Shown here piece after piece: positions 61,642 to 64,000 of a DNA stretch of 64,000 nucleotides; the first letter of the stretch is position 1; each line of letters starts with the position of its first letter. The stretch is from Brevundimonas intermedia (lineage in GTDB: Bacteria > Pseudomonadota > Alphaproteobacteria > Caulobacterales > Caulobacteraceae): assembly GCF_027922165.1 (NCBI RefSeq), contig NZ_BSFD01000011.1, positions 227,936 to 291,935 on the forward strand, given 5' to 3'. Position numbers and translations under genes: made by a program. The notes under the pieces were generated by a model that was not told the DNA's origin, made no database searches, and saw nothing but the letters and a program-made list of their open reading frames with translations.

Positions 61642-63159
61642 ATGCGAAACACCGCGCAAGGGCAGCCGAAGACCGTCGTCATCCTGGGCGGCGGAACTGC
61701 GGGCTGGATGACTGCGACCGCTTTGACCGCCGTATTCAATCCCGAGCAGGTACGGGTGCGGCTGGTCGAATCTGACGACATAGGCATCGTCGGCGTGGGC
61801 GAAGCCACGCTTCCGGCCATTCGTGAGTTCAACGCCTTCGCTGGCATTGCCGAGCGCGACATGCTCGCTGCGACCCAAGGGACGTACAAGCTTGGGATCG
61901 AATTCGTCGACTGGGGACGGATCGGTTCGCGCTATGTCCATCCTTTCGGCGCGCACGGTCGTCCGCTGGGAGGAGCGGCGTTTCACCACCAGTGGAACAG
62001 GGCGCGATTGGCGGGGGCTCCGGTCGGACCCATCGACGACTACGCCTATGCGATTGAAGCCTGTCGGCAAAACCGCTTCGAGCCGCCTTCGCTCGACACC
62101 AGCCGCGTCGAGTCCACCTACAGCTACGCCTATCATTTCGACGCGGGCCTTTATGCCGGCTTCCTCAGGCGTGTCGCCGAGGGTCGGGGTCTACTGCGGA
62201 CGGAGGGGCGGGTAGAGGCGGTCGAGCGAACCGGCGACCATATCACCGCCCTTCGGCTGGCCTCCTGCGAGCGGATCGAGGGTGATCTGTTTATCGACTG
62301 CAGCGGATTTCGCGCCATCGCCATCGGCGAACAGCCCGGCGACGCTTGGGAAGACTGGAGCCATTGGCTGCCCTGCGACCGAGCCGTGGCGGTTCCGACG
62401 GCCCGCTCCGAAGCGTTCACGCCCTTCACGCGATCGACCGCATCCAGCGCGGGGTGGCTGTGGCGTATTCCGCTGCAGCATCGCACCGGCAACGGTCATG
62501 TCTATTCCAGCGCCCACATATCGGACGACGAGGCGGCGGCCGCCCTGTTGGCGGGCGTTGACGGGGACGTCCTGGCGGAGCCTCGCTTCCTGCGGTTTCG
62601 TTCTGGACGCCGCCGTGCCTCCTGGCTGGGCAACTGCGTGGCCGTCGGGCTCTCAAGCGGCTTCCTCGAGCCGCTGGAATCCACCAGCATTTATCTGATC
62701 CAGGCAGCAGTGACTAACCTGGTCAAATTCTGGCCCGGCGCCGCCAATGGCCACGCGGTCCTGCGCGACGCTTTCAACTCAACTATTGATCTGGAGTACG
62801 ACCGCGTTCGCGACTTCCTCATCTTGCACTACTGGCTCAATGATCGCCCGGAGCCCTTCTGGCGCGAGCGCCGCGAAACAGAACCGCCGGCCAGCCTGCG
62901 TGAGACGGCGGCTCTGTTCCAAAGCCGCGGCCATGCGCCGTCTTATCGCAACGGCTTGTTTGCTGCGCCGAGCTGGATTTCGGTGATGACGGGGCAGGGA
63001 GCCCCGCCCCAAGGCTATGATCGTCTCGCGGATCACATGCCGTTGGCGCAGGTCATTTCGGCCTTGCAGGATGAGCGCGCGCGGTTGGTGGCGAGAGTCG
63101 CGGCCATGCCGTTCCACGCCGACTATGTCATGCGCAATGCTCTGGGACGCGCCGCATGA
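61642..63159 (+). CDS. Flavin-dependent tryptophan-halogenase-family protein
   Basis: A 505-residue FADH2-dependent halogenase of the PrnA/RebH family. FAD motif GGGTAGWMTA (about 16-25), GVGEATLP, the catalytic lysine K83 in QGTYKLGIEF, the W-x-W-x-I-P halogenase signature (GWLWRIPLQ), and the LEPLESTSIY segment that carries the conserved catalytic Glu. All key residues are present, so it is probably active. The closest known setting is the TonB-receptor-linked BrvH-type halogenase described from Brevundimonas, which prefers bromide; the physiological substrate is unknown. ATG 61642 has GAGGGA upstream. Confidence 0.9.
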   Translation: MRNTAQGQPKTVVILGGGTAGWMTATALTAVFNPEQVRVRLVESDDIGIVGVGEATLPAIREFNAFAGIAERDMLAATQGTYKLGIEFVDWGRIGSRYVHPFGAHGRPLGGAAFHHQWNRARLAGAPVGPIDDYAYAIEACRQNRFEPPSLDTSRVESTYSYAYHFDAGLYAGFLRRVAEGRGLLRTEGRVEAVERTGDHITALRLASCERIEGDLFIDCSGFRAIAIGEQPGDAWEDWSHWLPCDRAVAVPTARSEAFTPFTRSTASSAGWLWRIPLQHRTGNGHVYSSAHISDDEAAAALLAGVDGDVLAEPRFLRFRSGRRRASWLGNCVAVGLSSGFLEPLESTSIYLIQAAVTNLVKFWPGAANGHAVLRDAFNSTIDLEYDRVRDFLILHYWLNDRPEPFWRERRETEPPASLRETAALFQSRGHAPSYRNGLFAAPSWISVMTGQGAPPQGYDRLADHMPLAQVISALQDERARLVARVAAMPFHADYVMRNALGRAA

Positions 63160-64000
63160 AGGGCGCGCCTATCTCGCACGTGGTGATCGTCGGGTCAGGC
63201 GTCGACGCTTGGCTGACGGCATTGGCCCTGGCGCGGGCTGTGGGGCCGTTGGGGGTGGCGATCAAGGTTTTGCAGACGCCGACTAATCCCACCCCCGTCG
63301 TTCTGGACGCTCTGCCGGCCCTGCGGGCGCTTCATCGCCTGCTGGGCGTGGATGAACAAGCTCTGGTGACCCAGTGTGGGGCCGTGCCCGTCGTTGGACA
63401 GAGGTTCACGGGCTGGAACCTGGATCAGCCGCCGTTCGTGCGGGCCTACGCCAGCGTCGGCGACGGAGGGTCGCACCTTGAATTCATCCAGCACTGGCTG
63501 CGCGCGCGGACCTTGGGCATGACCGCCAGCTTCGGCGACTTCAGCCCAGCTGGTGTTGCTGCGGCAAAGCGCCGGGGGCCGCCGATTCAGGGAGAATGGA
63601 ACGGCGCAGATTATGGCTATCATCTCGATGGCGCCGCTTACGTCGAACTGCTCCAGCGCAAGGCCTTGGCGGCAGGGGTGACCCTACGGGCCGTCCAGTC
63701 GCTCACCGTCCATCGCCGTGAGGGCGGCGTCGAGCATCTGGATATCGCCGACAGCTGCGTGAGCGCAGATCTGTATATTGATGCGACCGGCGAAGATGCG
63801 CGCCTCGCTCTCGCTGGATCCTGGGAGGACTGGTCTGCTTGCTTCCCCTTCCCCAAGCTTGGCTATTTTACAGCGAGTAGGACGGACCAACTTGAGGCCT
63901 TGACTGAAAATGTCGCCTTCCCAAGCGGTTGGGCTGCTGTTCTGGATTTAGCCGCCACGCGTGTCATAGCGGCGGTCTTGGAGGATCAAATCTCTGGCGA
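63156..64000 (+). CDS. Halogenase-like flavoprotein lacking catalytic lysine (3' end outside window)
   Basis: The first 281 residues of a protein related to the upstream halogenase, overlapping it by 4 bp (ATGA). Similarity shows in the Rossmann start (HVVIVGSGVDAWLTALALARAV), the WxxAxxLGM-like segment (EFIQHWLRARTLGMTASFGDFSP), YGYHLDGAAYVELLQRKALAAGV and LYIDATGEDA. The FAD motif is altered (GSGVDA instead of GGGTAG), the GEATLP segment is replaced, and the position of the catalytic Lys (AVPVVGQRF versus TYKLGIEF) is not a Lys. It is likely a non-halogenating partner or a diverged monooxygenase. Confidence 0.78.
   Translation, partial: MKGAPISHVVIVGSGVDAWLTALALARAVGPLGVAIKVLQTPTNPTPVVLDALPALRALHRLLGVDEQALVTQCGAVPVVGQRFTGWNLDQPPFVRAYASVGDGGSHLEFIQHWLRARTLGMTASFGDFSPAGVAAAKRRGPPIQGEWNGADYGYHLDGAAYVELLQRKALAAGVTLRAVQSLTVHRREGGVEHLDIADSCVSADLYIDATGEDARLALAGSWEDWSACFPFPKLGYFTASRTDQLEALTENVAFPSGWAAVLDLAATRVIAAVLEDQISG

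Noticed and set aside
1..64000. CRISPR arrays, insertion sequences, prophage or rRNA
   Set aside because: No regularly spaced repeats, transposase or integrase motifs, phage structural genes or rRNA sequence were seen while reading the window.

Overview
The window reads as chromosomal DNA of a Caulobacterales alphaproteobacterium, most likely Brevundimonas or a close relative. This is inferred from uniformly GC-rich coding sequence, a TipN-like polarity protein, two large TonB-dependent receptors (one of the type expanded in Caulobacter and Xanthomonas), a receptor-halogenase locus like those described in Brevundimonas, and a hut cluster using the formimidoylglutamate deiminase route. No insertion sequence, prophage, CRISPR array or rRNA was seen. 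Both ends cut genes: lptF on the left and a halogenase-like gene on the right.

Left part (1-21.6 kb) is mostly housekeeping. It holds lptF (partial) divergent from pepA; holC and two tandem I78-like lipoproteins; a LysR regulator divergent from a pirin; DoxX; proline iminopeptidase; DUF423; an MFS permease; a peptidase-C15-like protein that lacks the catalytic residues; a TipN-like coiled-coil protein; a phospholipase D/EEP-phosphatase pair; a lemA-TPM-TPM operon; folD; a five-repeat PPC-domain secreted protein; type 2 isopentenyl-diphosphate isomerase; and mntP behind a recognisable yybP-ykoY manganese riboswitch.

Middle part (21.6-43.6 kb) has a complete histidine-utilisation divergon (hutGUH on minus, hutFCI on plus) with a perfect 14-bp palindrome, the likely HutC operator, between the two arms. 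Next comes a solitary MmeI-family type IIG restriction-modification gene with a C-terminal extension, a PYROXD2-like flavoprotein, an HWE histidine kinase/receiver pair, a type B carboxylesterase, glutathione reductase, rpiA, glmU, gph, a DAACS symporter and tRNA-Val(CAC).

Right part (43.6-64 kb) is accessory catabolism in three blocks. Block A (43.9-52.5 kb): TonB receptor, TetR regulator, aldehyde dehydrogenase, then aminotransferase - PfkB kinase - class II aldolase - MFS in an overlapping operon. An inverted repeat of consensus RTAGTCTTRACTAY lies before the receptor and in the ALDH/aminotransferase gap, so the block looks like one regulon for an unidentified amino-containing substrate. 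Block B (52.6-57.1 kb): TetR divergent from SDR, Old Yellow Enzyme, quinone-reductase-like and alpha/beta-hydrolase genes, with two near-identical 14-bp operators in the divergent promoter. Block C (57.2-64 kb): a secreted polysaccharide deacetylase, then a TonB-Xanth-Caul receptor, a terminator-like hairpin, a flavin-dependent halogenase and an overlapping halogenase-like protein that has lost the catalytic lysine.

The least explained parts are Block A with its shared operator and the paired halogenase genes of Block C. Function calls rest on motifs and family knowledge read by eye; no database search was run.
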